DNA from: Plotosus lineatus
Taxonomy: Eukaryota > Chordata > Actinopteri > Siluriformes > Plotosidae
NCBI GenBank assembly: GCA_024760905.1
Contig: CM045750.1
Coordinates: 19,544,419 to 19,608,418 of the forward strand
Length of the DNA stretch: 64,000 nt
Reading direction: 5' to 3'
The position numbers and the translations under genes were made by a program. Each line of letters starts with the position of its first letter. The stretch's first letter is position 1. Of the stretch, positions 32,430 through 43,692 are shown piece by piece. A model generated the notes under the pieces. That model did not search any database. It had not been told where the DNA came from and worked only from the letters and a program-made list of their open reading frames with translations.

Positions 32430-32648
32430 TCCCACAATCCAAAATATATGAACATTAAGATAATTGGCTGTTCCAAACTGACCCTAGATTTGAGTGTGAA
32501 TGTGAATGGTTGTGTGTGGTGGCCTCACAATGTACTGGAGATTCATGGTGCATCTTACCACCGCCCACAGTTGACTGGAGGGGGGGGGGGGGGGGCCAGC
32601 CTCCTCATGACTTAAACATGATTAAGCCACTCAGAAAATGCAGGGATG
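32430..32648 (+). mobile_element. SINE-B 3' half with G-run
   Basis: aagataattggctgttccaa, gtgtgaatgtgaatggttgt, then tail 1 with a run of about 16 G at 32580-32595, ending cactcagaaaatgc. Confidence 0.72.
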
Positions 32649-32664
32649 GGTGGAGTGTCAAATA

Positions 32665-32674
32665 CACCACCTTG

Positions 32675-32710
<36 letters not shown>

Positions 32711-33223
32711 ATAATCTAAAATGTTCATGTATTGCATTAACCTTGAAGACACCATGTAATCTTCATGGCATTGTTGCTCCAGTTGGTGCGGTCGAGGCTC
32801 AGCAACATTAATGTGGCAATCAAATGAAGCAGCTGATGAGCTGAATGTACCGAATGAGCAGATTATCACACCAATGGACTTTTTCTTCTTTGATTGCATG
32901 GATACAAAATGGAGACTCAAATAGTAAAAAAAAAAGTGGTTCGGGGAGTATGAAGGATCATTTTCACATATGCATTGGCACCCCAGAGTCCTGACCATAA
33001 CCTGATTGAATGTTTTCTGGATGTGCTGGAGAAAACTTTATGTAGTGTTTCATTTTTTGCCCCCATGGATTTAAGACGTCAGTGAGAAAAGAACCCGACA
33101 CTGGATGAAAATAAATGTTATGTTGCTTAAGTGAGTTGAAACAATGGCATGATGATTATGTGCTGTAAACAAGGCTACAGGCAAAACAACATATTTGTGT
33201 ATTTTTTCCCCCTCCAGGCAGTG
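32665..33223 (+). mobile_element. short Tc1-like derivative with transposase relic
   Basis: The left end caccaccttggcaaaa and the right end, reversed as cactgcctggaggggg, lie next to TA on both sides, as in the fish Tc1 family with CACTGCCTGGCC ends. The interior reads QSPDHNLIECFLDVLEKTL at about 32982-33040, the catalytic Glu region of Tc1 transposase (usually SPDLNPIE). At 33107-33150 comes a decayed C-terminal coding stretch. The first two thirds of the transposase are missing. A poly-A of about 29 lies near the left end. Confidence 0.72.
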
Positions 33224-33621
33224 TACAACGGATATTGTTCTAAAATAAAACCAAGTCAATTTTGATGATTTAGAAATGAGAATCCTTCGTTTACCCGAGC
33301 AGTGAAATACAGACATAAAAATTGTTTACAGCAGGCAGCAATATTGTTCATAAATGTGACACAGTGATTAGTATTAATACACACACACACTGTATTCATT
33401 AGCCAGGGGAGAAAAATAATAAATTAATTATTTAACTGGCTAACTGTGGTTGCAAGCTGATGAGACCCATGACACCAATTAAATTTGATTAACACAGGAA
33501 TGTAGCAGTTCCTATCCAGCCTCAGGGTTGATATTTAGAACCCCCGGTGGATCAAGCAGGTAAACCACAGCTATACTTGCCGTCCCTCTTATACAAACAT
33601 TACATATTAAATTAAATTTTA
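33224..33621. other. low-copy, possibly constrained sequence
   Basis: The part at about 33410-33560 is free of simple repeats and contains paired TAAT-type motifs (attaattatttaactggcta, caccaattaaatttgattaa). This resembles fish non-coding enhancers but proves nothing. Confidence 0.3.
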
Positions 33622-33918
33622 AGGGGCAGTGGTGGCCCAGTCGTAAAATGCTGGATTACTGATCGGGCCCAACATCGACACCATCAATGGGTTGTCACTG
33701 CTGTCTACATCGGTGCACCTAACTGGGTTATCAAAGACCAGCCGCCATATCTCTCACTGTCTGTGGGGGGAGGTTTATGCAAAAGAACCATTGATGACTT
33801 TCATCAAGAGTTGGTTGCACACTCATCAGCATGTCTCTGCTCTGTGATGGCCTGCAATGCCGTAGAGTCGGCTGAGATGGGTGGCCCTAATTAGAATTAA
33901 GCAGTTCAGAAAATATAT
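33622..33918 (+). mobile_element. SINE-A1, diverged
   Basis: Head (ggggcagtggtggcccagtc), decayed B box, body (ctaactgggttatcaaagac) and a shortened tail 1. Confidence 0.85.
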
Positions 33919-34379
33919 GAATGAACGGATTTAAATTCTACTCGTAGAGCAGAACCACACACAAATCACAGACTGTAAAGTAATCCATCCTGTAGCCTCA
34001 GATTCATGTTCTTGGCTGACAGGCGTAGTACCTGATGCGCTTATCATTCACTATAGTATTCGACAATTAATACATTATGTATTCTGAGATTTGAGAAGTT
34101 CCTGCTAATTAAAGTTGGAAGGAATTATTGTTTGAATTGCTGCAGAATTCGTATCAGCTCAGACCAGCCCAACAATTCTCCTTAGACTTCTCTCATCAGC
34201 ACTTCCACCTGTTCAAAACAAATTCCAGCCTGTGAGATACTCGGAAATCAGAATATACTGAAACCAGAAATATCTGGCGCCAGCAAACATAACGTGAGAT
34301 CACATATGTATCCATCATTCTACTATCGGATGTAATAAATAAATTAAGCTTGTGAAGTCTATCTGCTTGCTTTTCATGG
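33919..34379. other. low-copy non-coding sequence
   Basis: No gene or repeat recognised. Confidence 0.5.
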
Positions 34380-34487
34380 TTCTACGATAATAGGATTGGG
34401 TAAAGAGTATATGACTCTATGATGCGGATCACTGTTCTACGATAATAGGATTGGGTAAAGCGTATATGACTATGATGCGGATCACTG
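34380..34487. repeat. two-copy tandem duplication (~54 bp unit)
   Basis: Unit 1 at 34380-34434 and unit 2 at 34435-34487 both start ttctacgataataggattgg and end gatgcggatcactg. They differ by a 2-base deletion and one substitution, so the duplication is young. Confidence 0.92.
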
Positions 34488-34702
34488 TTAGACCACCCAA
34501 GGCAAGGTTTTAACCACAATCTTGTCTCTGCTCACCCATCCGGATAAATGGATACCAGCAAAGATACTGGGAAGGTAACCTTTGATAGACAAGCGTCCCA
34601 TCCAGGAGAAGTTGAACTGCTAGTTGCTTGGTGTTAAGGAAGCTGGGGATAAGCTCTAGTCTGTTGAGCTAGTAGGCATGAATGTAAAAGCCAACAGAAA
34701 TA
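34488..34702 (+). mobile_element. SINE-D body and tail
   Basis: ggcaaggttttaaccacaat, ctgctcacccatccggataa, gataccagcaaagatactgg, acaagcgtcccatccaggag and ggggataagctctagtctgt follow the order seen at 31260-31440. Confidence 0.68.
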
Positions 34703-34728
34703 TATACAGGTCTCAATAAATTGATGCT

Positions 34729-34730
<2 letters not shown>

Positions 34731-34797
<67 letters not shown>
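34731..34797. repeat. (CA)n microsatellite
   Basis: About 33 CA units. Confidence 0.96.
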
Positions 34798-34798
<1 letters not shown>

Positions 34799-34984
34799 AA
34801 ACTTAATGTGGGTGTTTGTGATAGTAAATGCACTGCCATGGCTGAGCTGCATTACTGAGCTGTTCAGCATAAGCCATGATCACAAGGTATGAGCCATGAC
34901 TCACTGTTCAGTCATCATCTTGTCATTTTCAGTTCTCAGTGAACTTTGCCTTTTATGGTATTTTGTGGGTATTGCTAAATGTAG

Positions 34985-35390
34985 TGTCATGATCTCAGCC
35001 GTTGCCCAAACGCCTAGTGACTCTGAGCTCTCAAACATGGATGCAACACATATACACAGTCAATATGTCTGCTTCAAACGACACCTCCCAGAATGCACTA
35101 CCACCATCAGGGTCAGCTAGTCTGGAACTAGCAGTCTACTGCACTCATCTCAGAGAATTTATAAGACTCTTATTTTTGGATACAGCAACTGAAGTAATCG
35201 TTTGCCATACTCTGTTTGCCGAGCTGGTGATTTACTTTCTGTTTGATTTTCTGTGTTTGCTGTGCCATGTGCTAATTTTTGCCTGTTTACACTGTTTGCT
35301 GTATATCTGACTTTAGTGATTACCTGCTCACTTTCAGTTCAAGTGCATTTAAAGTTATTTGCGTTTGCATCCATGTCGGACCGCTTACAC
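34985..35390 (+). mobile_element. possible solo LTR (Gypsy-like)
   Basis: Starts tgtcatgatctcagccg. It contains the text typical of fish Gypsy LTRs (cacctcccagaatgcactac, ctcatctcagagaatttata), and near the end gttatttgcgtttgcatcca. No internal region or second LTR is present. The right border and TSD are not certain, and I rely on general resemblance. Confidence 0.4.
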
Positions 35391-35581
35391 CCTGCATATT
35401 ATCTGTGCATTAAATGTGTGTATTTTCAGTAGACGACTGATCAGCATTTATCACCGTGGAGATATGTGCAGGTTAAAAGAAATTGGTGTTTCTTACACTT
35501 TTTTTTGGCCGAGCAAAACCTGACCATCCCCCAACAACACAGAATTCCATAGATGCTAAAATCACCCATAGTCAAGAGTCT

Positions 35582-35929
35582 TCTTCATTTCCTTCCTGCT
35601 GTTCCCTTTTTCCAGGGGTCGTCACAGCATATCATCTGCCTTCATCTTCATGCAAGTCATATTAATGATTTGCATATTCGATTTGGCGTGGATTTTTACA
35701 TCAGATGCCCTTTCTGATACAACCCTTTAGCAAGGGGCAGAAACACGCTGACGGCTATGCAGCTACTCTTGACAAAAGTCAAAAGTCAGCAATGGTTCTT
35801 TTACATGAACCTCTCACCATAGACAGTGAGAGACGTGACATGACAACCTTGTGGAGAGTGGGACTCGAACCCCCAATCCGAGGATCAGCGATCCAGCATC
35901 TTTTACCACCAGGCCACCACTGCCCACCA
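35582..35929 (-). mobile_element. SINE-A2 with a variant tail and 14-bp TSD
   Basis: Minus strand: head (ggtggcctggtggtaaaaga), B box (tgggggttcgagtcccactc), body, then a longer tail 2 carrying gcatgaagatgaaggcagat, where other copies have gcgaatcagatgattcgc. The flank atagtcaagagtct at 35568-35581 is repeated exactly at 35930-35943. Confidence 0.92.
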
Positions 35930-36017
35930 ATAGTCAAGAGTCTAAAAAGTCACAAAGATCACACGTTTCCACATGCCAGTGTTTTGGTGTGTACATTAAT
36001 GGGAGCTTTTTTTTAAT

Positions 36018-36080
36018 TATTATTATTATTATTATTATTATTATTTATTTTATTTTATTATTTATTTATTTTTTTTATTT
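36018..36080. repeat. (ATT)n and T-rich tract
   Basis: About ten ATT units followed by TTTA-rich sequence. Confidence 0.9.
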
Positions 36081-36763
<683 letters not shown>

Positions 36764-36769
36764 TAATCC

Positions 36770-36827
36770 ACCTATCTCAGCCTGATCTGAGCAAGGGCAG
36801 ACCTGCCTTCCAGGTCATCGCAACGCC

Positions 36828-36876
<49 letters not shown>

Positions 36877-37045
36877 CTATTAATATTCACACTCACACCT
36901 AGGGGCAATTTGGAACAGCCAAATTGCGTACTGTTCCTGTTTTTGGACTGTGGGAGGAATACCCAGAGAAAACGTATGGGGAGGATATGCAACTCCACGC
37001 AAATACGCCTGAGCCCAGGAATCAAACCCAAGGCTTCTTGCTTGG
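36770..37045 (-). mobile_element. SINE-B with internal (CA)n expansion
   Basis: Reverse-oriented: ctatctcagcctgatctgag (tail), a CA array at 36831-36875 at the 'gtgtgagtgtgaatgg' position, acacctaggggcaatttgga, ttttggactgtgggaggaat, and a B box reversed as caggaatcaaacccaaggct. Confidence 0.78.
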
Positions 37046-37207
37046 AAATGAGTGGTACCAAGAGAAAAGATACAACTTCAAACCATGATAATTCTGCTTC
37101 TAAACTTGGCTGTAGTTTTGATGTGATTAGGGTCATATCATCAACTGCGATTTAACAAGGTCTATATCTGCCGTTTCATTCAAATTCCAGACAGACCTTG
37201 CTAATTC

Positions 37208-37430
37208 TCAGTGGACGAAATGTAGAGCAGTGGTAGCGCGCTGGTTAAAGCTCCAAGTGAATTATTCGAAGGTCAGGCATTCAAATCCCTCAAATCCCTC
37301 TACCATCAAGCTGCCACTGGTGGGCCCTTGAACAAGGCCCTTAACAGTCAATGTCTCAGTTGTATAAAAATGATAAATGTAACTCGCTCTGGATAAGGAT
37401 GTCTGCCATATGCTATAAATGTCAAACATG
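37208..37430 (+). mobile_element. SINE-E (teleost-type tRNA SINE) with its characteristic tail
   Basis: tagagcagtggtagcgcgct (A-box region), aaggtcaggcattcaaatcc (B box), ccttgaacaaggcccttaac, and a tail gctctggataaggatgtctg ccatatgc. The last phrase is a hallmark of a very widespread teleost SINE superfamily. Confidence 0.78.
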
Positions 37431-37672
37431 GTATTTTGGAATGTGAGGTAGTTTTTGTGTTTTTTCTAAACACATTACATTCTTGTAGTACATTAAAATA
37501 TTGTTTAGCAAACTTCTAACAAACTTCAACATTCAATGTTGATAGAATAGTCTTCTGGAGTGATTGAAAATGGAGATCTGGCTGTTGAAGTTCTTACCTA
37601 CTGCTTCTAGTTCTTTCTGAGCTGTATTGCAGTGGTCCTTGGCTCCTGGGCTATTTTTTCTGTCTCATATTT

Positions 37673-37673
<1 letters not shown>
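37431..37673. other. low-copy non-coding sequence
   Basis: Nothing recognised. Confidence 0.5.

Positions 37674-37741
<68 letters not shown>
37674..37741. repeat. (CT)n microsatellite
   Basis: About 33 CT units. Confidence 0.96.
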
Positions 37742-37744
<3 letters not shown>

Positions 37745-37794
37745 TCTCTCCCTGAAAAAGGGGAAAAGCCAAAAGGAAATCGCTCTGATGAATA

Positions 37795-38020
37795 CAGGGA
37801 TCCCTCACTTGTCGTGGTTAAAGGGGACCGAGACCCCCCTCGATTGCAGATTTCACGGAAGTAGGATCGACTTCCCTGACTGACGTATACACACGTGTAT
37901 ATATGTATGTAATGTCAATAAATACATATTCAATGCTATAAATGCTTATCGTAACAATTAAACACTCAAAAATAATGCATAAGATGTAAATAAAATATAA
38001 ACACACACACACACACACAT

Positions 38021-38085
<65 letters not shown>

Positions 38086-38088
38086 CAG

Positions 38089-38119
<31 letters not shown>

Positions 38120-38294
38120 AAGATGTGAACCTCACATAAAAAATGTAAATATTATTTTATTTTATTTATTTATTTATTTTTTTTTGCATACTTGGCTTTG
38201 CTTTGCGGCATTTTTCAATTAATATTTTTGTAAAAACCCACGATGCACTGAAGCTGCAGAAACTGAAGCACTTAGTAAGAAGTAGCGAGGGATC
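37795..38294 (+). mobile_element. K6: K element with expanded internal (CA)n
   Basis: Begins cagggatccctcacttgtcg (TA outside) and ends agtagcgagggatc. The CA tract present in all K copies has grown to about 115 bp at 38001-38115. Landmarks aaataatgcataagatgt and cgatgcactgaagctgcaga are present. Confidence 0.82.
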
Positions 38295-38390
38295 GTAAAA
38301 TAGGAATTAGAAAATTAATTTGTAAACAGTGCCGTCGCGGCGCTGCTTTATATTTTTGAGGAGGTCTTGAGAAAGCCTCAACACATTAAC

Positions 38391-38417
38391 TTTTTTTTTT
38401 TTTTTTTTTTTTTTTTT
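38391..38417. repeat. poly-T run
   Basis: 27 consecutive T. Confidence 0.95.
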
Positions 38418-38473
38418 GCGCTTCAGTCTGGTGCCAACAGATTTGTCATATCTTCCCCTAAATCAGTAATAAT

Positions 38474-38785
38474 GCTGGGACAGTATGGTGGTCTTGCAGC
38501 AAGAATGTCCTAGGTTTAAGTCCCATGCTCAGCAAGGGGTCATTTGTTTAGACTTTGCATGTTCTTCCCATAGGTTTACTCTGGGTTCTCCAGTTTCCTC
38601 CCACAGTTTAAATACATGCACATTAGACTACCCTGCGTTCCAAATGGCCCATAGGTGTAAGAGTGAGTGTTTATGAATGTGTTGGTGTTGGTTCTGTGAT
38701 GGACTGGTCACCTGTACAGGGTGTACTTTGCATTCACCCATTATTGGTCCAGATAGACTTCAGACTTCTTTCTAAAATCCCGAAC
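38474..38785 (+). mobile_element. SINE-B, diverged full length
   Basis: gggacagtatggtggtcttg, B box taggtttaagtcccatgctc, gactttgcatgttcttccca, ggttctccagtttcctccca and tail 1 (tgtacagggtgtactttgca). Confidence 0.78.
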
Positions 38786-39679
38786 AGGAATAAGGTGTTT
38801 GACAAATTAAATAATTAATTATTAATGCATAATTTATACCTTGTAGGCAAGCTGTGCATAACATGAGCGCTACATGTGTTTGCTAAAACAGCCTCAGGTA
38901 AATACATCTTCTATCAGAGTTACTTTTTTTACGATGGTCTGATATCTTTTTAGCTTTCACTTATTGATGTTTTCAGCACATAATCCATCAGTGATTGAAT
39001 TTGCACTCCACTGAAATCGTCAGTTTCACCTAAATTAGCATCAAGTCGCTCAAACCCTTAAGCTATCGGCATACGACGTGGACAGCTGTGGATGTCTGAT
39101 AATGTTAATAACAGTACAGCAACAATTGTTGTATTTTCATGCAAAGAACATAATTATAGGCAACATTAATACAGATGCATGTTGTAAATAATTAAACATG
39201 AGTATTTTTTTTTTTTTTTTTTTTGTCTCTCTGTGTTACCCAAAATGGTCAGTTGGCTACAATTAGGGACGAAATGTACCTGAGTCAATATATTGCGAAT
39301 TATGATGAGTAAGGCCCACCAATGGCATTAATTCAACATATAGTTGTACTAAGTCAAACAAAATGTCATTTGGTTGCCTACATATGTCATCTGGGAAAAC
39401 CTCTGCCCTCGGTAGACCATTTTCATGCCTGAAGTGCTAATTAAGATGACTTGCCTCCCAAACCTTTTCTCACCCCTGTAGCTCTTGTGGATATAAATCT
39501 TTCTAGAAAAAAACTCTGTGAGCTTCACCCTGAGTCCAGCTCTTGTCATTTCTGTAATTTCATGCAGTGTAAAGCTTTATGATGTTAGTTGATGTGCATG
39601 GCATTTGGCCTTTCACTGGAAATTATCCAGTGTTCAAGAATGTATTTGTTTTAATAATTGTGGCTTTTCTATGGTGATA
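38786..39679. other. low-copy non-coding sequence
   Basis: Poly-T at about 39206-39224. No gene seen. Confidence 0.5.
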
Positions 39680-39925
39680 CCGGGGTCGGCACTTCCACTT
39701 CATAGCAAGAAAGTTTTGTGTTCAAGTCCCTGGTTCGGGTGCTTCTGTGTGGAGTTTGCACGTTCTCTCAATGCTTGCACGGGTTTCCTTCTACAGTTTA
39801 AACATTCAGCCAATTGGATGTTCAGAAATTTCCCATCGTTGGTAATCTGATTATGAATATTTGTGTGTTTGTTGGCCCTGTGATTGTGTGAGAAGTTAAT
39901 CAGAGTGTACAATTGCCACCATGCC
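39680..39925 (+). mobile_element. SINE-B, diverged
   Basis: gtgttcaagtccctggttcg (B box), tctgtgtggagtttgcacgt, gggtttccttctacagttta and gttggccctgtgattgtgtg. The tail is decayed. Confidence 0.68.
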
Positions 39926-39964
39926 TTGTAAACATAAATAATAAAATAATGTTAAAAAGAAAAA

Positions 39965-40185
39965 AAAAATCAAAAATAGTGCATAAGATGTAAATAAAAT
40001 ATAAATACACACATTCAGGTTCTTACGTGCACACACACAGATGCGCGCGCACACATCATATGCACACCTCACATAAAAATGTACGTATTTTTGATAGGGT
40101 GTTTTGAGTTGTTTTTTTTGTTTTTGTTTTTGTTTTTGTTTAGGTTTTTTTTATTATTTTGCATAATTAGCCTTCTTTTTGTGTA
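39965..40185 (+). mobile_element. K7, middle piece (split by a LINE)
   Basis: aaaaatagtgcataagatgt, acctcacataaaaatgtacg and gcataattagccttcttttt follow the K consensus. The left third of the element is absent, and the right end resumes at 40800. Confidence 0.72.
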
Positions 40186-40799
40186 TTTTTATTATTATTT
40201 ATGGATTTTAAGTACTTAGGCTGAACAATTCAGATCAATGGAGAGTGTGGAAAAGAGGTGAAGAAGCGTGTGCAGGCTGGTTGGAATGGTTGGAGAATGT
40301 CCGGTGTGATGTGTGATAGGAAGGTATCGGCAAGAATGAAGGGAAAAGTGTAGAAGACGGTGGTGAGGCCAGCGATGTTGTATGGTTTAGAAACAGTGGC
40401 CCTGGGGAAAAGACAGGCGGCAGAGCTGGAGGTAGCGGAGATGAAAATGTTGAGGTTCTCTTTGGGAGTAACGAGGATGGATAGGATCAGGAATGAGGAC
40501 ATCAGAGGGACAGCACATGTAAGACGTTTTGGAGACAAAGTCAGAGAGGCTAGATTGAGATGGTTTGGACATGTACAGGGGAGGGATAGTGAGTATATTG
40601 GTGGTAGGATGCTGAGGTTGGAACTACCAGGCAGAAGACTGAGAGGAAGATCAAAGAGACGATTCATGGATGTGGTGAAGGAGGACATGAAGGTCGTTGT
40701 TGTAAAAGAAGAAGATGCAGAGGACAGGGTGAGATGGAGGCAGATGATTCACTGTGGCGACCCCTGAAAGGAACAGCCGAAAGGAAAAGAAGAAGAAGG
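40186..40799 (+). pseudogene. non-LTR retrotransposon 3' end inserted in K7
   Basis: The longest reading is MLYGLETVALGKRQAAELEV, then RLRWFGHVQGRDSEYIG and LELPGRRLRGRSKRRFMDVV, ending VRWRQMIHCGDP-stop. Upstream lie DFKYLG and VKKRVQAGWNGWRMSG with two stops (after KYLG and KGKV). This is the region after the reverse transcriptase catalytic core. The 3' end (cactgtggcgacccctgaaa, cagccgaaaggaaaagaaga) is the source type of SINE-A2 tail 2. Imperfect flanks (gccttctttttgtg on the left, gcctttttgtgg on the right) look like a TSD within K7. Confidence 0.85.
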
Positions 40800-40935
40800 C
40801 CTTTTTGTGGCATTTTCCTTAACTTTTTCCCTATTCTTTCTTAATTTCTTTATTTTTTAATTCGATGAATACTGTAAAAAAAAACCCCGATGCACTGAAG
40901 CCGCATGAACTGAAGCACGCAGTACCGAGGGATCC
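40800..40935 (+). mobile_element. K7, right end
   Basis: gcattttccttaactttttc, cgatgcactgaagccgcatg and agtaccgagggatccct complete the K element begun at 39965. The expected terminal G and TA are replaced by the CTAT array. Confidence 0.75.
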
Positions 40936-41205
<270 letters not shown>

Positions 41206-41344
41206 ACTGGCTGAGGTATGAAAAAGTAACATCCAATGAAAATCTTCTGAGAAAATCATTTGGTTGCTCTATTGGGACCAGATGTGTTGATTGATTGGAT
41301 CATCCTAACATCTGTAATTTATTCATATTGAACCATTCCTACAC

Positions 41345-41520
41345 ACATTTCCACTTATAATCAATTCATAGCCAGTTGACCTAATGTGCCATGTTTTTCG
41401 ACTGTGGGAAAAAAAAACAAAAAACAAAACTGGAGTAACCAGATCAAACTCACACTTCTCCAAAGTCAAGAAACCTTCTGACTGTGACAAGATAACAACT
41501 TTAACTACAGAATCGAGATG
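41345..41520 (-). mobile_element. SINE-B fragment
   Basis: Reverse-oriented gttgacctaatgtgccatgt, ttttcgactgtgggaaaaaa and actggagtaaccagatcaaa, interrupted by an A-rich tract. Confidence 0.55.
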
Positions 41521-42469
41521 GATTTGCACACAAATACAACACTGACCAATACTCGTTTGCCTCGGGTAAAATGCAGTTGTAAAGCCACAGCAAGATGCCA
41601 ATCTTTTCACGGCTTTACAAATTAGTCACATGATCAGTGTTCCTCTGCATTTAAATGAAATGACTACTAAGCCACTGAGTAATTGCACATAGTTTGATAT
41701 GTATATATTCTTTCATCACTACTGGCAACAGCAGGAACTTCTTTGACAAATGGAATAATGGAATAGCTTGATTTCAGGTTTTTTTCTTTCTTTCTTTCTT
41801 TTAATAACTCTATGGGCTTGAGCATTAACATCATGTAATGAGATGACCAATGTCCAGACTGCCTCTCCGTCTAATTTATATTAAGGCAACAAAACCAATT
41901 TCTTTGTTATTTCTGATACTTGCCATGTTGCATTTTGAGCTCACTCAATGAGACAGTAATAAACACCAGTCCTGATTCGAATGTAAATCAGCTACGGATG
42001 ACTGTGCTGCACTTAAAATATATATAAAAAATACGATTGGTCATCTATAGATTACAAGGTAGACTCAAATAGAATGCTATCAAAACTTGGTTCGTGTTAA
42101 TGTTTTGGTTCGAATGTATTGCATTCAGGTGTGGAATAAACGTACTTGTTCTCACAGGTACATGACTCATGAAGAATTGTTGAAGAATTCTGGGGATGTA
42201 TGATAAAGGCAAAGTATTGCCATACAGCAGATCTGCAGTGTGGGTATGCAGAGCTGACAGACATACCCTAATTTATTTGTTTCAGAATGACTCATCTTTT
42301 TCTACTTGCTGAAATCAGGTGGTTTCTTGACTTCTGAAAGTCAGTGAAATTTAAAGTTACATAAATATTCATGCATTGAAAGTTGCTTATATTCAGAGAC
42401 GTGTTACCCAGATGCATAAGTTGCTCCATATTCAGGTTACACAGTTCTGATCAACAAGGCAGGTCAGTT
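41521..42469. other. low-copy non-coding sequence
   Basis: No gene or repeat recognised beyond a CTTT tract at 41787-41803. Confidence 0.5.
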
Positions 42470-42660
42470 ATGGTCTGGTGGAACGGTGCTGGGTTACTGA
42501 TCCGGTCTGATCCAGTTATCAATCCAGTTACCTCTAACTGTCTATATTGAGATGGCCAGGTGAACTGTGTAGGGTGTACTTTACCCTCGCCCAGAATCAG
42601 CTGAGATGGGCACCAGCCTTTCTGTGACCCGAGTTAGGATTAAGTGGTTCCGAAAATAAA
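42470..42660 (+). mobile_element. SINE-A1, internally deleted
   Basis: Head remnant (tggtctggtggaacggtgct gggttactgatcc, read in two pieces) joined to tail 1 (gtagggtgtactttaccctc, aggattaagtggttccgaaa). Confidence 0.7.
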
Positions 42661-42739
42661 TGAATGGGGGAAAAAAAAAAAAAAAAAGATTATCAAGGCT
42701 GCTCAGCTTTTCATAATTAAATATGGGTTTTCTCAGTAT

Positions 42740-43000
42740 TTGCATATCCTCCCTTCGTTTTCCAGGGTTTCCTTCGGGTACTCAGGTTTCCTCCCACAAT
42801 TTTCAAAGACATGCACACACGAGGCCAACCGGCTGCCCCGAATTACCCGTAAGTATGAATGTGAGTATGAATGGTTGTGTGTCCGTGATGGTCTGGCGAG
42901 CTGCTCAGGGTGTACACCGCCTTTGCCCGGAGTCAGCTGAGATAGGCTTCAAGCCTCCACATAACCCGAATATGATTACGCAGTGTAGCGGATGAATAAA
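42740..43000 (+). mobile_element. SINE-B 3' two-thirds
   Basis: tttccttcgggtactcaggt, ttcctcccacaattttcaaa, tgtgagtatgaatggttgtg and tail 1 (ctgctcagggtgtacaccgc). Confidence 0.75.
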
Positions 43001-43692
43001 TCAGTTTCTCATTTCTTAACTTGCTACTGAATGCACACCAAATTCCACACAAATATCTCAAGAAATCCAGAGCTCGGTTTGAATACTAAAGTGTGAAATG
43101 TAACTCCTCACTGTGTGTATTGTAAGTCTCTGTATAAAACCTTGAATGTGGATTAGAACTGGAAATATTTTTTCTCTTTTCAAGGTTCTTTACATTTCTT
43201 CATAGCGTATGTTCCTTTTTTCATAAAAATGATTTATGTTGCTCATCATTTGAGAAGTTTCTTTATAATGCTATTTAAATAAATAAACTACCGAGTCTAT
43301 ACCAGCTCAAACATGAACCGTATAGAAGTTGGCAGCTACAACACATTTGCCTGGTTGGTTCTGAAGTAACATGCTTCGACCACAGAACGGTTGGATTCCT
43401 TCATCTCATTAGAAAAAAAAAAAACATATATACTGATTAAAAGTAACCTTGGTAAATAGTAAATTGTCAACCTTTAATTCAGATAAGAGGCTTATATTAT
43501 TACATGGGTGGTACATTAGTGTAATAATCAGCATTTTACCTCACAGCGTTTTTGAGCCCGATGCCCTGCAAGCGGGTCTTTTTGGACTTTGTTTGAGCGT
43601 CAATGGTTGTGTCTGCGGTGATCCTTAACCCTATTGGATGTGTTTTAAGAAATTAAATGCTGTCTGTTTGCTAAACCAATGACATTATATTC
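43001..43692. other. low-copy sequence with a decayed SINE-B trace
   Basis: Weak SINE-B traces at about 43520-43650 (attttacctcacagcgtttt, gcgtcaatggttgtgtctgc). The rest is unremarkable. Confidence 0.4.
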
